DNA of 64,000 nt, from assembly GCF_000721235.1 (NCBI RefSeq), contig NZ_JOFH01000015.1:242914-306913 (forward strand), read 5' to 3'. Numbering within the stretch: position 1 is the first letter of the stretch; every line of letters starts with the position of its first letter. Below, one piece after another: positions 41,371 to 52,022 of the stretch. Source of the stretch: Streptomyces olivaceus. GTDB taxonomy: Bacteria > Actinomycetota > Actinomycetes > Streptomycetales > Streptomycetaceae. Made by a program: the position numbers and the translations under genes. Under the pieces are notes generated by a model. That model worked only from the letters and a program-made list of their open reading frames with translations, was not told where the DNA came from and searched no databases.

Positions 41371-42654
41371 TCAGACGCTCCGCAGGGCGCGTTCGAGGAT
41401 CGCGGCGCCTTCCTCGGCCTCCGCGACGGTGAGGGACATCGGCGGGGCGATGCGCAGGGCGCTGGTGTCGTGCCCGCCGCCCTTGCCGATGAGCAGCCCG
41501 CCCGCGCGGGCCTCCTCCAGGACGGCGGACGCGGCCTCGGGGGCGGCCTCGTCGGTGCCGGGCCGGGTCAGTTCGACGCCGATCATCAGTCCGCGTCCGC
41601 GCACCTCCCGTACGTGCGGCACCCGGGCGGCGACGGACCGCAGGCGTTCCAGGAGCAGTCCGCCGACGCGCCGGGCGTTGCCCTGGAGGTCGTGCTCCAG
41701 GAGGTACGCGAGGTTGGCGAGCCCCGCGGCCATGGTGACCTGGGTGCCGCCGAAGGTGGAGATGCTGTTGGCGTCCAGGCAGTTCATGATCTCCGCGCGG
41801 GCGACGACGCCGCCGACGGACATGCCGTTGCCGATTCCCTTGGCGAAGGTCACGATGTCCGGCGGCCCGTTCTGCCCGTGCGCCTGCCAGCCCCAGAAGT
41901 GCTCGCCGGTGCGGCCCCACCCGGTCTGGACCTCGTCGGCGATCCAGAGGATGCCCCGTTCGTGCAGCACCTCGCGGAAGGCGGCGTAGAGGCCGTCGGG
42001 CGGGGAGGTGAAGCCGCCGACGCCCTGCACGGGCTCGGCGATCAGCGCGGCGGGGGCGCGGGTGTGGCCGAGCAGGTCCTTCAGGTCGTCGACGCAGGCG
42101 TCGGTGAACTCCCGGTCGTCCAGGTGGGCGTAGGGGCCGCGGGTGCGCACGCCGCCGTGGACGTAGAGCGTCTGGAGCGGGGAGAGCGAGGTCGGGGACC
42201 AGCCCCGGTTGCCGGTGACGCCGACGGCGCTGAAGGAGCGGCCGTGGTAGCTGTTGCGCATCGCCAGGATCGTGTTGCTGCGCCGGTACGCCGTGGCGAG
42301 CAGGAGGGCGGTGTCGTTGGCCTCGGTGCCGGAGGTGGTGAAGAAGACCCGGGCGTCCGGGATGCCGGAGAGGCAGGCGACGCGTTCGGCGAGTTCGACC
42401 ATGGGCCGGTTGAGGTAGAGCGTCGAGGAGTGGAGGATCCGCCCGGCCTGTTCGCCCACCGCCTTGGCCACCTCGGGCAGGGCGTGCGCGGTCATCGTGG
42501 TGAGGATGCCGCCGAAGAAGTCGAGGTACTTGTTGCCGGCGGCGTCCCAGACGTGCCGGCCCTCACCGTGGGTGATCTCCAGGGGGTCCTCGTAGTACAG
42601 GGCGAGCCAGTCGGGCAGGACGGCGCGGTGGCGGCCGAAGAGGTCGGGGGTCAC
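41371..42654 (-). CDS. Class III aminotransferase (beta-alanine/AGXT2-like)
   Basis: The 427-residue PLP enzyme has the class III pattern: FTTSGTEANDTALLLA, YHGRSFSAVG, ADEVQTGWGRTGEHFW and the PLP lysine in TFAKGIGNGMSVGG. It resembles AGXT2-like and beta-alanine:pyruvate transaminases, and would convert the beta-alanine or 3-aminoisobutyrate released by the pathway. The GTG start at 42654 has a weak ribosome binding site, but it overlaps the stop of a 24-codon ORF, which points to translational coupling. Confidence 0.87.
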   Translation of the reverse strand: MTPDLFGRHRAVLPDWLALYYEDPLEITHGEGRHVWDAAGNKYLDFFGGILTTMTAHALPEVAKAVGEQAGRILHSSTLYLNRPMVELAERVACLSGIPDARVFFTTSGTEANDTALLLATAYRRSNTILAMRNSYHGRSFSAVGVTGNRGWSPTSLSPLQTLYVHGGVRTRGPYAHLDDREFTDACVDDLKDLLGHTRAPAALIAEPVQGVGGFTSPPDGLYAAFREVLHERGILWIADEVQTGWGRTGEHFWGWQAHGQNGPPDIVTFAKGIGNGMSVGGVVARAEIMNCLDANSISTFGGTQVTMAAGLANLAYLLEHDLQGNARRVGGLLLERLRSVAARVPHVREVRGRGLMIGVELTRPGTDEAAPEAASAVLEEARAGGLLIGKGGGHDTSALRIAPPMSLTVAEAEEGAAILERALRSV

Positions 42655-42725
42655 GGCCGCACCGTCCCCTCGTGGGCGCCGGCCCGGGCGTCCCGGGCGC
42701 GAGCGGCACGTACGCCGTTGGCCAT
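42651..42725 (-). CDS. 24-residue leader ORF coupled to the aminotransferase gene
   Basis: The ORF starts with ATG at 42725 behind a strong AAGGAGCACC site and encodes a basic, Ala/Arg-rich peptide beginning MANGVRAARARDARAG. Its TGA stop overlaps the aminotransferase GTG (GTGA). The aminotransferase has no good ribosome binding site of its own, so ribosomes probably arrive through this leader. I recognise no family. Alternatively, it may simply be the true ribosome entry point with a meaningless peptide. Confidence 0.55.
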   Translation of the reverse strand: MANGVRAARARDARAGAHEGTVRP

Positions 42726-42754
42726 GAGGTGCTCCTTCGACACGACGTCAGAGC

Positions 42755-42781
42755 CTCTACGCCCGTAGAGAGGCCGTAGAG
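42755..42781. promoter_or_regulatory. Palindromic operator candidate upstream of the leader ORF
   Basis: CTCTACG-CC-CGTAGAG (42755-42770) is a perfect 7-bp-arm palindrome. A third half-site CGTAGAG follows at 42775-42781, 11 bp (one helix turn) from the previous half-site. It lies 30 bp upstream of the leader start. This fits binding by a local regulator such as PucR or a GntR-type protein. Confidence 0.55.
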
Positions 42782-42880
42782 GGACGAACGTAAGCCTGGC
42801 CGGAGGGGCTTGCCAAGACCATCGTCGTCAAGCCGTGGTGTCGATCGCGTTTCGCACTCCTGTGGGTGAGCGCCGGCCAC

Positions 42881-43132
42881 TCAGGCCATCACGAGCGCGC
42901 ACCTGCCCACCAGGTCGTCCATGGACAGCCCGAGCGTGCCGGCCAGCGCCGCCACCGTGAAGAACGCCGGGGTGGGCGCCCGGCCGGTCTCGATCTTGCG
43001 CAGGGTCTCGGCGGAGATGCCGGCCTCGGCGGCGATCTCCGTCATGCTCCGTTCACCGCGGGCGGCGCGGAGCAGGCGCCCGAGCCGTTCGCCGCGCTCG
43101 CGCTCTTCGGGGGTCAGGGGGGTGCGCACCAT
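42881..43132 (-). CDS. Small XRE-family transcriptional regulator
   Basis: The 83-residue protein is a Cro/CI-type helix-turn-helix domain (about 15-70) with MTEIAAEAGISAETLRKIETG as the DNA-binding helices. It is divergent from the methionine aminopeptidase gene. The shared 64-bp gap holds two 10-bp palindromes, so it probably controls itself and the aminopeptidase gene. There is no ribosome binding site; a TAGAAT -10 six bases before the ATG suggests a leaderless transcript. Confidence 0.85.
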   Translation of the reverse strand: MVRTPLTPEERERGERLGRLLRAARGERSMTEIAAEAGISAETLRKIETGRAPTPAFFTVAALAGTLGLSMDDLVGRCALVMA

Positions 43133-43138
43133 GGCGTC

Positions 43139-43189
43139 ATTCTAATACCGCACCCCGTATACGGCACCCAATTCAAATACCGGTATAGT
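43139..43189. promoter_or_regulatory. Divergent leaderless promoters with paired palindromic operators
   Basis: On the plus strand TATAGT (43184-43189) is a -10 hexamer seven bases before the aminopeptidase ATG. On the minus strand TAGAAT (43144-43139) is six bases before the XRE ATG. Between them are CCGTATACGG (43155-43164) and ATACCGGTAT (43177-43186), centred 22 bp apart, plus a half-site ATACCG at 43145-43150. The second palindrome overlaps the aminopeptidase -10, as expected for a repressor site. Confidence 0.65.
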
Positions 43190-43196
43190 AATTGGC

Positions 43197-43973
43197 ATGG
43201 TGGAACTGAAGACGGACACATCGATCGACGCCATGCACGCGGCCGGGCAGGTCGTCGCGCGCGCCCTGACCGCCGTACGGCAGGCCGCGGACGTGGGCGT
43301 GTCCCTGCTGGAGCTGGACGCGGTGGCACACGAGGTGCTGCGGGAGGCGGGCGCGGGCTCGCCGTTCCTCGGGTACCGGCCCTCCTTCGCGCCGACGCCC
43401 TTCCCGGGCGTCATCTGCGCGTCGGTGAACGACGCGATCGTGCACGGCATCCCGGACGGCTACCGGCTGCGCGACGGGGACCTCGTCTCCATCGACTGCG
43501 GCGCCCTCCTGGACGGCTGGGCCGGCGACTCGGCGCTCAGCTTCGTCGTGGGCACGCCCCGCGCGGCCGACGTGACGCTGATCGAGACCGCCGAGCGGGC
43601 CCTGGAGGCGGGCATCGGGGCGGCCGTCGTCGGCAACCGCATCGGCGACATCGCGCACGCCATCGGCACGGTGTGCCGGGCGGGCGGGTACGGGATCATG
43701 GAGGACTTCGGCGGCCACGGCATCGGCCGGCACATGCACGAGGACCCGGGCGTGCCCAACGAGGGCCGGCCGGGACGCGGCCTCCCGCTGCGGCACGGCA
43801 TGGTCATCGCCATCGAGCCCATGCTGATCTCCGGCGGCCGGGACGACTACCACGCGGCCGCGGACGGCTGGACCCTGCGCTCGAACGACGGAACCCGGGC
43901 GGCGCACGTCGAGCACACGGTGGCGATCACGAAGGACGGCCCGCGCGTGCTGACGTCCCGCGACGGCCTCTGA
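43197..43973 (+). CDS. map: Type I methionine aminopeptidase (additional copy)
   Basis: The 258-residue pita-bread metallopeptidase has the metal ligands in SIDCGALLDGWAGDSA (two Asp), FGGHGIGRHMHEDP (His), AIEPML (Glu) and AHVEHTVAI (Glu). It removes N-terminal methionine from nascent proteins. A stand-alone gene beside a dedicated XRE repressor suggests a regulated second copy, since the main streptomycete map lies in the ribosomal protein region. The transcript appears leaderless (TATAGT seven bases upstream, no ribosome binding site). Confidence 0.9.
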   Translation: MVELKTDTSIDAMHAAGQVVARALTAVRQAADVGVSLLELDAVAHEVLREAGAGSPFLGYRPSFAPTPFPGVICASVNDAIVHGIPDGYRLRDGDLVSIDCGALLDGWAGDSALSFVVGTPRAADVTLIETAERALEAGIGAAVVGNRIGDIAHAIGTVCRAGGYGIMEDFGGHGIGRHMHEDPGVPNEGRPGRGLPLRHGMVIAIEPMLISGGRDDYHAAADGWTLRSNDGTRAAHVEHTVAITKDGPRVLTSRDGL

Positions 43974-44381
43974 CCCGCCGGCCACCCTGCGGGCACGGCG
44001 GACCATTCTGCGGGCGCGGTCGACCACTCTGCGGGCGCGACGGCCGCCGGACCCCGGGAGCACACCGGACCGGCCCGCCCCCGGGCGGCGCGGCAGCACC
44101 GGGCACCGCCGCGCCGCCCGCCGGACCACCCGTGGTCCCCGGCCGCCACGGCCTCCGCCCCGAACCGCCGGGCACCACCCACGGGCGCGCGAGGCCGCCG
44201 GACGACCGGGCACCGGCGCCGCGAGCGCCGGATCGCCGGGCCACCCCGCGGGCGGCCCCGCGCCCCCCTGCTTCCCGGCATGCCCGCCGGAACAGAACGT
44301 GTCATGTTGGGCATGGGCGCACGCCGACCTGGTTACCCGGCCCCGGCACGCCGTCAGCGAAGCAGCGGAGGACCGAAGACG
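43974..44381. other. 408-bp G+C-rich intergenic region before the Clp ATPase gene
   Basis: It holds three 21-bp tandem units (listed separately) and a long run of proline/arginine-like GC-rich low-complexity DNA. I see no credible gene. A possible promoter of the Clp gene lies near 44290-44330, but no CIRCE or HAIR heat-shock operator is recognisable. Confidence 0.5.
43987..44049. repeat. Three 21-bp tandem repeats
   Basis: Units start CTGCGGGC at 43987, 44008 and 44029 and share the pattern CTGCGGGC(A/G)CGG(C/T)(G/C)GACCA; the third is diverged at its end. They follow the aminopeptidase stop codon by 14 bp. Confidence 0.7.
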
Positions 44382-46910
<2,529 letters not shown>

Positions 46911-46931
46911 CGGTCTCCGCGAGCCGTGCGG

Positions 46932-48761
46932 CTACCTCTGCCGCACCGGCTCGACCACCATCGCCGAGCCGCCGCCGCGCCGTTCCTTCTCGGCGGCGGC
47001 CAGCCACTTGCCGCCGGGCAGCCGCTGCACGCCGGTCGCGGCGCCGATCTCGGGGTTCTCCTTGAAGGAGTGTCCGAGGGCCTCCAGCTCGGCGCGCAAC
47101 GCTCTGTCGTAGAGGCCGGGTTCGAGTTCCGTCTGCGCGGCGTTGCGCTGGCTGGCGCGCGGCGCGGCGATCGCGTCCACGAGCGGGAGCCCGCGGTCGA
47201 CGAAGCCGGTGAGGGTCTGGAGCACGGTGGTGATGATGGTGGCCCCGCCGGGCGAGCCGACGGCCACCACCGGCTGGTGGTGCCGGTCCAGGACGATCGT
47301 CGGCGCGATCGAGGAGCGCGGACGCTTGCCGGGTCCCGGCAGGTTCGGGTCGTGGACCGCGGGGTTGGCCGGGGCGAAGGAGAAGTCTGTCAGCTCGTTG
47401 TTGAGCAGGAAGCCGCGGCCGGGCACGGTGATGCCGCTGCCGCCGGTCTGCTCGATGGTGAGGGTGTAGGCGACGACGTTGCCCCACTTGTCGGCGACGG
47501 TCAGGTGCGTGGTGTTCTCGCCCTCGTACGTCGTCGGTGCCGCCGTCCCGCCGGCCGCGCAGGAGGCCGGGTGCCGCGGGTCGCCGGGCGCGAGGGGGCT
47601 GGTGAGCGCCGCGTCGTCGCTGATCAGGCACTCCCGCGAGTCGGCGTAGCGCTGCGACAGCAGCTCGTCGGCCGGTACGTCCTCGAAGGCGGGGTCGCCG
47701 ACCCAGCGCCCGCGGTCGGCGAAGGCGATGCGGCTCGCCTCGATGAAGCGGTGCAGATAGCGGGCCTTGCTCGCCTCGGAGAGGTCGGTGCGCTCCAGGA
47801 TGTTCAGGGCCTCGCCGACGGTGGTGCCGCCGGAGGAGGAGGGGGCGATGGAGTAGACGTTCAGGCCGCGGTACGAAGTCCGGGTCGGCTCCTGGGACTT
47901 GGCCTCGTACGCCGCGAGGTCCTTGGCGGACAGGTCGCCGGGGCGGGCGTTCCAGCCGGAGTCCGGGTCGACGGGCGGCGCGTTGACGGTGTCGACGATG
48001 TCCTTGCCGAGTGCGCCGTGGTAGAGCGCGCCGACGCCCTCGCGGGCCAGCTCCCGGTAGGTGCGCGCCAGGTCCGGGTTCTTGAACGTGGAGCCGACGG
48101 CCGGGAGTTCGCCGCCCGGCAGGAACAGCTCGGCGGTGTCCGGGAAGTAGCGGAACCGCTCCTCGTTGTCGGCGGTCTGGGACCGGAAGGTCTCGTCGAC
48201 GGTGAAGCCGTGCCGGGCGAGGCGCTCGGCCGGTTCGAGCACGGAGGAGAGCCGGCGGCTGCCCCACCTGTCGAGCGCGCGCTGCCAGGTGGCCGGCGTG
48301 CCCGGCGTGCCGACGGCGAGCCCGCTGCTGACGGCGTCGGCGAAGGCGAGGGGCTCGCCGTCCTCGGTGAAGAGGTCCTCGCCGGCGGTGAGCGGCGCGG
48401 TCTCGCGGCCGTCGATCGTGCGCACGGTGCGGGACCGCGCGTCGTAGTACACAAAGTAGCCGCCGCCTCCGACACCGGCGGAGTACGGCTCGGTGACGCC
48501 GAGCGCGGCGGCGGTGGCCACGGCGGCGTCGACGGCGTTGCCGCCCTTGCGGAGCACCTCGATGCCGGCGGCCGAGGCGTCCTGGTCGACGCTGGAGACG
48601 GCACCGCCGTAGCCGACGGCGACGGGCGTCTTGGGTGCGGCGGGCCGGCCCGGGCCTGCGGGTCCGCTCGGGTGCGTGGGTGGCGCGGCGGCCCCCAGCG
48701 ACACCACCACGGCGGCCGAGACCGCCAGGACCGTCAGATTCCGTGCGACAGGGCGACGCAT
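46932..48761 (-). CDS. ggt: Secreted gamma-glutamyltransferase
   Basis: The 609-residue protein has an N-terminal signal peptide (basic MRRPVARN, hydrophobic to about residue 28). It has the N-terminal nucleophile hydrolase domains of gamma-glutamyltranspeptidase: GGNAVDAAVATAAALGVTEP and GVGGGGYFVYYD in the large subunit, the autocleavage site and nucleophile threonine in GENTTHLTVAD, and PRSSIAPTIVLD and GSPGGATIITT in the small subunit. It cleaves or transfers gamma-glutamyl groups of glutathione, glutamine or poly-glutamate outside the cell. ATG at 48761 with TGGAGGT. It converges on the Clp gene. Confidence 0.92.
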   Translation of the reverse strand: MRRPVARNLTVLAVSAAVVVSLGAAAPPTHPSGPAGPGRPAAPKTPVAVGYGGAVSSVDQDASAAGIEVLRKGGNAVDAAVATAAALGVTEPYSAGVGGGGYFVYYDARSRTVRTIDGRETAPLTAGEDLFTEDGEPLAFADAVSSGLAVGTPGTPATWQRALDRWGSRRLSSVLEPAERLARHGFTVDETFRSQTADNEERFRYFPDTAELFLPGGELPAVGSTFKNPDLARTYRELAREGVGALYHGALGKDIVDTVNAPPVDPDSGWNARPGDLSAKDLAAYEAKSQEPTRTSYRGLNVYSIAPSSSGGTTVGEALNILERTDLSEASKARYLHRFIEASRIAFADRGRWVGDPAFEDVPADELLSQRYADSRECLISDDAALTSPLAPGDPRHPASCAAGGTAAPTTYEGENTTHLTVADKWGNVVAYTLTIEQTGGSGITVPGRGFLLNNELTDFSFAPANPAVHDPNLPGPGKRPRSSIAPTIVLDRHHQPVVAVGSPGGATIITTVLQTLTGFVDRGLPLVDAIAAPRASQRNAAQTELEPGLYDRALRAELEALGHSFKENPEIGAATGVQRLPGGKWLAAAEKERRGGGSAMVVEPVRQR

Positions 48762-48916
48762 CCGCACCTCCAGAAAGTGGCCGTTCGGGCAGCCCGACCG
48801 TGCGGGCAGCATAGTTGACGGTCATGCCCGCGTCAGGCGTGCCGCACGGGATGCCGGGGCGGCCCGGGACGCGGCCTTCCGCGGAGCCCGTCGAACACGG
48901 GTGCGCGGATGCCCGC

Positions 48917-48922
48917 TAGCAT
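48917..48922 (+). promoter_or_regulatory. Candidate -10 box for a leaderless transcript
   Basis: TAGCAT fits the TANNNT pattern and ends eight bases before the ATG at 48931, which has no ribosome binding site. A clear -35 is not visible. Confidence 0.4.
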
Positions 48923-48930
48923 GCGCGCCC

Positions 48931-49689
48931 ATGACTGACGACGTACTCGACATCGTCCTGGGTGTGGTCGCGGCGGGCCTCAGCGCCACGCTGGGCTGGC
49001 TCGCCCGCACCTACCTGTGGAAGCGGAGACTCCGGCGCAGGCAGGCGTTCTTCGGGCTGCCGGACAGTTCCGAGTCGCTGCTCGTCGTCAACCGCGACCC
49101 CGCCGCCTCGGAACCGGCGGTCCACCGCTTCGACGTCTTCGCGCTCCTCGAACTGGCCGCGCTGGTCAAGGACTGCGGCGCGCACATCCAGGTGGTCACC
49201 CAGGACATGGTCGGCCAGGGCTTCGGCGAGCGCACGGAGTTCTGCGTCGGCGGGCCCGGTTCGAACCGCCGGATGGCCGCCCACATGGCGGCGATGCTGC
49301 CCGGGGTGCGGGTGAACATCGACCCGGAGCCCGGTCCGGACCGCGGCGCCTTCCAGATCGGCAGCGAGCGCTACCGCCTCGACGCGGGGATCACGGAGTA
49401 CGTCCTGCTGGCCCGTCTCACCGCCGGGGAGCGGCGCGAGGCCCGCCCCGCCTTCCTCTTCTGCGGGCAGCGCGCGATCACCAACCAGGCCGCCACCCGC
49501 TACCTCGCCCGGCACCACGAGAAGCTGGCCCGCAAGCACGGCGCGAACTCCTTCGTGCTGCTGCTCAAGGTGGTCAACTCCCAGGCGTACGGCCCGGACG
49601 TCGTCGAACTCGTCTCGGACGTCACTCGCGCGGCCACCAGCCCCCTGCCGACCCCCGCGCCGACGGCACCCCGCAACCACCGGGCGTAG
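48931..49689 (+). CDS. Membrane-anchored protein of unknown function
   Basis: The 252-residue protein has one N-terminal transmembrane helix (about 7-26, then a basic KRRLRRR stop-transfer run) and a mixed alpha/beta soluble domain. That domain has segments RFDVFALLELAALVKDCGAHIQ, EFCVGGPGSNRRMAAHM and FLFCGQRAITNQAATRYL. The pattern suggests a conserved actinobacterial family with a nucleoside/Rossmann-like fold, but I cannot name it. Divergent from the gamma-glutamyltransferase gene; probably leaderless. Confidence 0.7.
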   Translation: MTDDVLDIVLGVVAAGLSATLGWLARTYLWKRRLRRRQAFFGLPDSSESLLVVNRDPAASEPAVHRFDVFALLELAALVKDCGAHIQVVTQDMVGQGFGERTEFCVGGPGSNRRMAAHMAAMLPGVRVNIDPEPGPDRGAFQIGSERYRLDAGITEYVLLARLTAGERREARPAFLFCGQRAITNQAATRYLARHHEKLARKHGANSFVLLLKVVNSQAYGPDVVELVSDVTRAATSPLPTPAPTAPRNHRA

Positions 49690-49698
49690 GACGGCGGT

Positions 49699-51153
49699 TC
49701 ACGTGCCGAGTCCGAGGTCGTCGACGCGGACGGGCCGCCCGGTCCGCATCGATTCGTTGGCCGCGATGCCGACGGCCACGGCCCGCACTCCGTCCAGGTG
49801 GCCGGCGGGGCGCCCCAGCGGGTCGGGGCGCACGCGCAGGTCGCGGCGGAAGACGTCCATCAGGAGGATGGCGTCGCCGCCGCCGTGGCCGCCGACGCCG
49901 TCGGGTATGGCCACCTCCTCGGCGCGGCCCCAGTGCCGCTGCACGACGAGGCGTTCCTCGACGGGGCGTACCGGATCGAGGTCGGGTCCGCCGGGGGTGG
50001 CGGAGGGGTCGAGGTCGATGGTGCCGTCGTCGCCGAGTCGCAGGTGCCCGCGCTCCACGACGGTGAGTTCGGCCCGGCCGCGGGTGCCGTTGACCGAGAC
50101 GCGGTAGCCCTCCCAGGGGCTGTGCGCGTTCAGTGCGTACGTGAGGGTGGCTCCGCCGCGGTAGTCGACGAGGACGGCCATGTTGTCCTCGATGGTGACG
50201 CCGGGGGCGAAGGGGTCCCGGTCGCGCAGGTAGCCGTCGTGGTCCTCGGCGCGCAGGTAGAGCGCCTCCAGCCGCGGGTCGTCGCGCAGGTCGAGCGTGA
50301 AGGGGTCGGCGTCCGCGCCGGTGCCGCGCTCCGGTCGGTGCCCCATTCCCCGGGCGGCGGCGTTGGCGTCGCCGTAGAAGCGCAGGCCGCCGGAGGCGTA
50401 GACCCGTGCCGGGACGTCGTCGATCCACCAGTTGACGAGGTCGAAGTGGTGGCTGGCCTTGTGCACCAGCAGGCCGCCGGAGTTGGCCTTCTCGCGGTGC
50501 CAGCGGCGGAAGTAGTCGGCGCCGTGCATGGTGTCGAGGACCCACTCGAAGTGAACGCCGGTCACCCGGCCCACGGTTCCGTCGGCGATGACCTGCCGCA
50601 GCGTCGAATTGCGCGGTGCGTAACGGTAGTTGAAGGTCATGACGACGTCGTTGCCGGTGTCGGCGACGGCTCGGGTGATGCGCCGGCACCCGGCGGCGTC
50701 GGTGGTCAGCGGCTTCTCGACGACGACGTCGGCACCGGCCCTCAGGCTCCGGTCGACCAGGTCGGCGTGGGTGCGGTCGACGCTGGTGACGACGACCGTC
50801 TCCACACGCTGTTCCGCGATCATGCGCTCCAGGGCGTCCGGTGTGTAGCGGGGCAGGCCCAGGGGCGCTTCCCGGCCGAGGGCGTGTCCGGCCTCGGCGT
50901 CGTAGTAGTCGATCCGGGCGGGGTTGGGGTCGAGCCAGGCGACGATCTCCGCGACGTCGGCGTGGTCGCCGGTCAGTCCGGCGACGTACAGGCCGGCGCG
51001 GTGGCCGGTCCCCGCGACGGCGTACCGGCGTCTCGGCCTGCCGTCGGCGGGCGGCGCGAAGTCGCCCGCGACGCCGGGGGCGGCGCCGGTCCGGGTGCTC
51101 GACGCCGGCGGCGGGGCGGTCGGATTCTGGTCCACGGGGCTGTGCTGCTTCAC
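49699..51153 (-). CDS. Gfo/Idh/MocA-family oxidoreductase
   Basis: The 484-residue protein has an N-terminal disordered segment (1-38), a Rossmann domain starting RRYAVAGTGHRAGLYVAGL with the family lysine motif VVVEKPLTTDAAGC, and the C-terminal alpha/beta domain with GGLLVHKASHHFDLVNWWI. Family members oxidise or isomerise sugars and cyclitols with NAD(P). A LacI-type operator lies upstream, which suggests sugar-responsive control. The glycine-rich GxGxxG is reduced to GTGHRAG. Confidence 0.85.
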   Translation of the reverse strand: MKQHSPVDQNPTAPPPASSTRTGAAPGVAGDFAPPADGRPRRRYAVAGTGHRAGLYVAGLTGDHADVAEIVAWLDPNPARIDYYDAEAGHALGREAPLGLPRYTPDALERMIAEQRVETVVVTSVDRTHADLVDRSLRAGADVVVEKPLTTDAAGCRRITRAVADTGNDVVMTFNYRYAPRNSTLRQVIADGTVGRVTGVHFEWVLDTMHGADYFRRWHREKANSGGLLVHKASHHFDLVNWWIDDVPARVYASGGLRFYGDANAAARGMGHRPERGTGADADPFTLDLRDDPRLEALYLRAEDHDGYLRDRDPFAPGVTIEDNMAVLVDYRGGATLTYALNAHSPWEGYRVSVNGTRGRAELTVVERGHLRLGDDGTIDLDPSATPGGPDLDPVRPVEERLVVQRHWGRAEEVAIPDGVGGHGGGDAILLMDVFRRDLRVRPDPLGRPAGHLDGVRAVAVGIAANESMRTGRPVRVDDLGLGT

Positions 51154-51555
51154 GGCTTCCTTGACGTTCGTCGAAGGGTCGAAGAGTCGAAGGCCGGCGC
51201 TGGAAAGCGCTTACCGCGCGGCAACTTACGCGCCCCCGTCCCGTCTGTCGAGAAGGCCGGGACCTCACCCCGGCGACCACCGACCCCCTGCCGCCCCCGG
51301 CGTCCGGACCGGCGCTTCACGACCCCCGGCGGGCCCGGACCCGGCGTGCAGCTGACCTTCTCCTCGCCCGCGGACACCCCGTCGTGGCGTCCGCCCTGCG
51401 GCGCGAGCAGTGATCTCCGGCTGCACCCTGCGTGGCCCCCTGTGCGGTCGTGTGCGCCCTGGCGACTGCAACGTACCCAGACAAACGGTGCAGATGTGGA
51501 CGACACGCAAGATCCACGCATTAGCCCTATTTAAGGCGGTTGTTGGGCCAAGGGT
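51154..51555. other. 402-bp intergenic region
   Basis: It contains the promoter and LacI-type operator of the oxidoreductase gene near its left end and an AT-richer stretch (about 51510-51545) near the DUF6278 stop. No credible gene or RNA was found. Confidence 0.45.
51202..51215. promoter_or_regulatory. LacI/GalR-type operator
   Basis: GGAAAGCGCTTACC contains the palindromic core AAAGCGCTT typical of LacI/GalR regulators. It lies 49 bp upstream of the oxidoreductase start, in promoter position. Confidence 0.6.
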
Positions 51556-51963
51556 TCACGCTTCGGCGACTTCGGCGTACAGCTGCGAGAGTTCGGGGAC
51601 GCCGCTCTCCGCCCACGCGTGCCCGCTCGCCACCACGTCGAACTCGCGTCCGGAGGCGAGCCGGACGACCGGCTGGCCGTCGGACCGGATGCTCCAGACG
51701 GCGCCGGGCACGGTGCGCACGATGACCGTGCCGAGGTAGAGCCCCGCGTCGTTGCCCAGCCAGGACTGGATCTCCTCGTCGCTCCGCCAGCGCGGGAGCA
51801 CCTGGTCGAGCTGCTCCAGCGAGTACGCGGAGTCGTCGAGCCCGACCCCCTCCCGCCGGGCCTGCGAACGCAGCAGATCGCAGTCGGCGAGCAGGTCGCC
51901 GATGCCCTCGGCGTCGTGCACCCGGGGATCCTCGCGCCGCCTGCCCAGGAAGGGGATGTTCAT
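51556..51963 (-). CDS. DUF6278 family protein
   Basis: The 135-residue soluble acidic protein begins MNIPFLGRRR and has YSLEQLDQVLPRWR, GLYLGTVIVRTVPGAVW and a C-terminus with ELSQLYAEVAEA. This resembles the small DUF6278 family of Streptomyces; function unknown. It is co-directional with exonuclease III but upstream of nothing obvious. Confidence 0.7.
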   Translation of the reverse strand: MNIPFLGRRREDPRVHDAEGIGDLLADCDLLRSQARREGVGLDDSAYSLEQLDQVLPRWRSDEEIQSWLGNDAGLYLGTVIVRTVPGAVWSIRSDGQPVVRLASGREFDVVASGHAWAESGVPELSQLYAEVAEA

Positions 51964-52022
51964 ACCTCCAGACTGTCATTCGTACAGCCGCGCGCACCAC
52001 AGGGCGCGCACGCGGCATGTCC

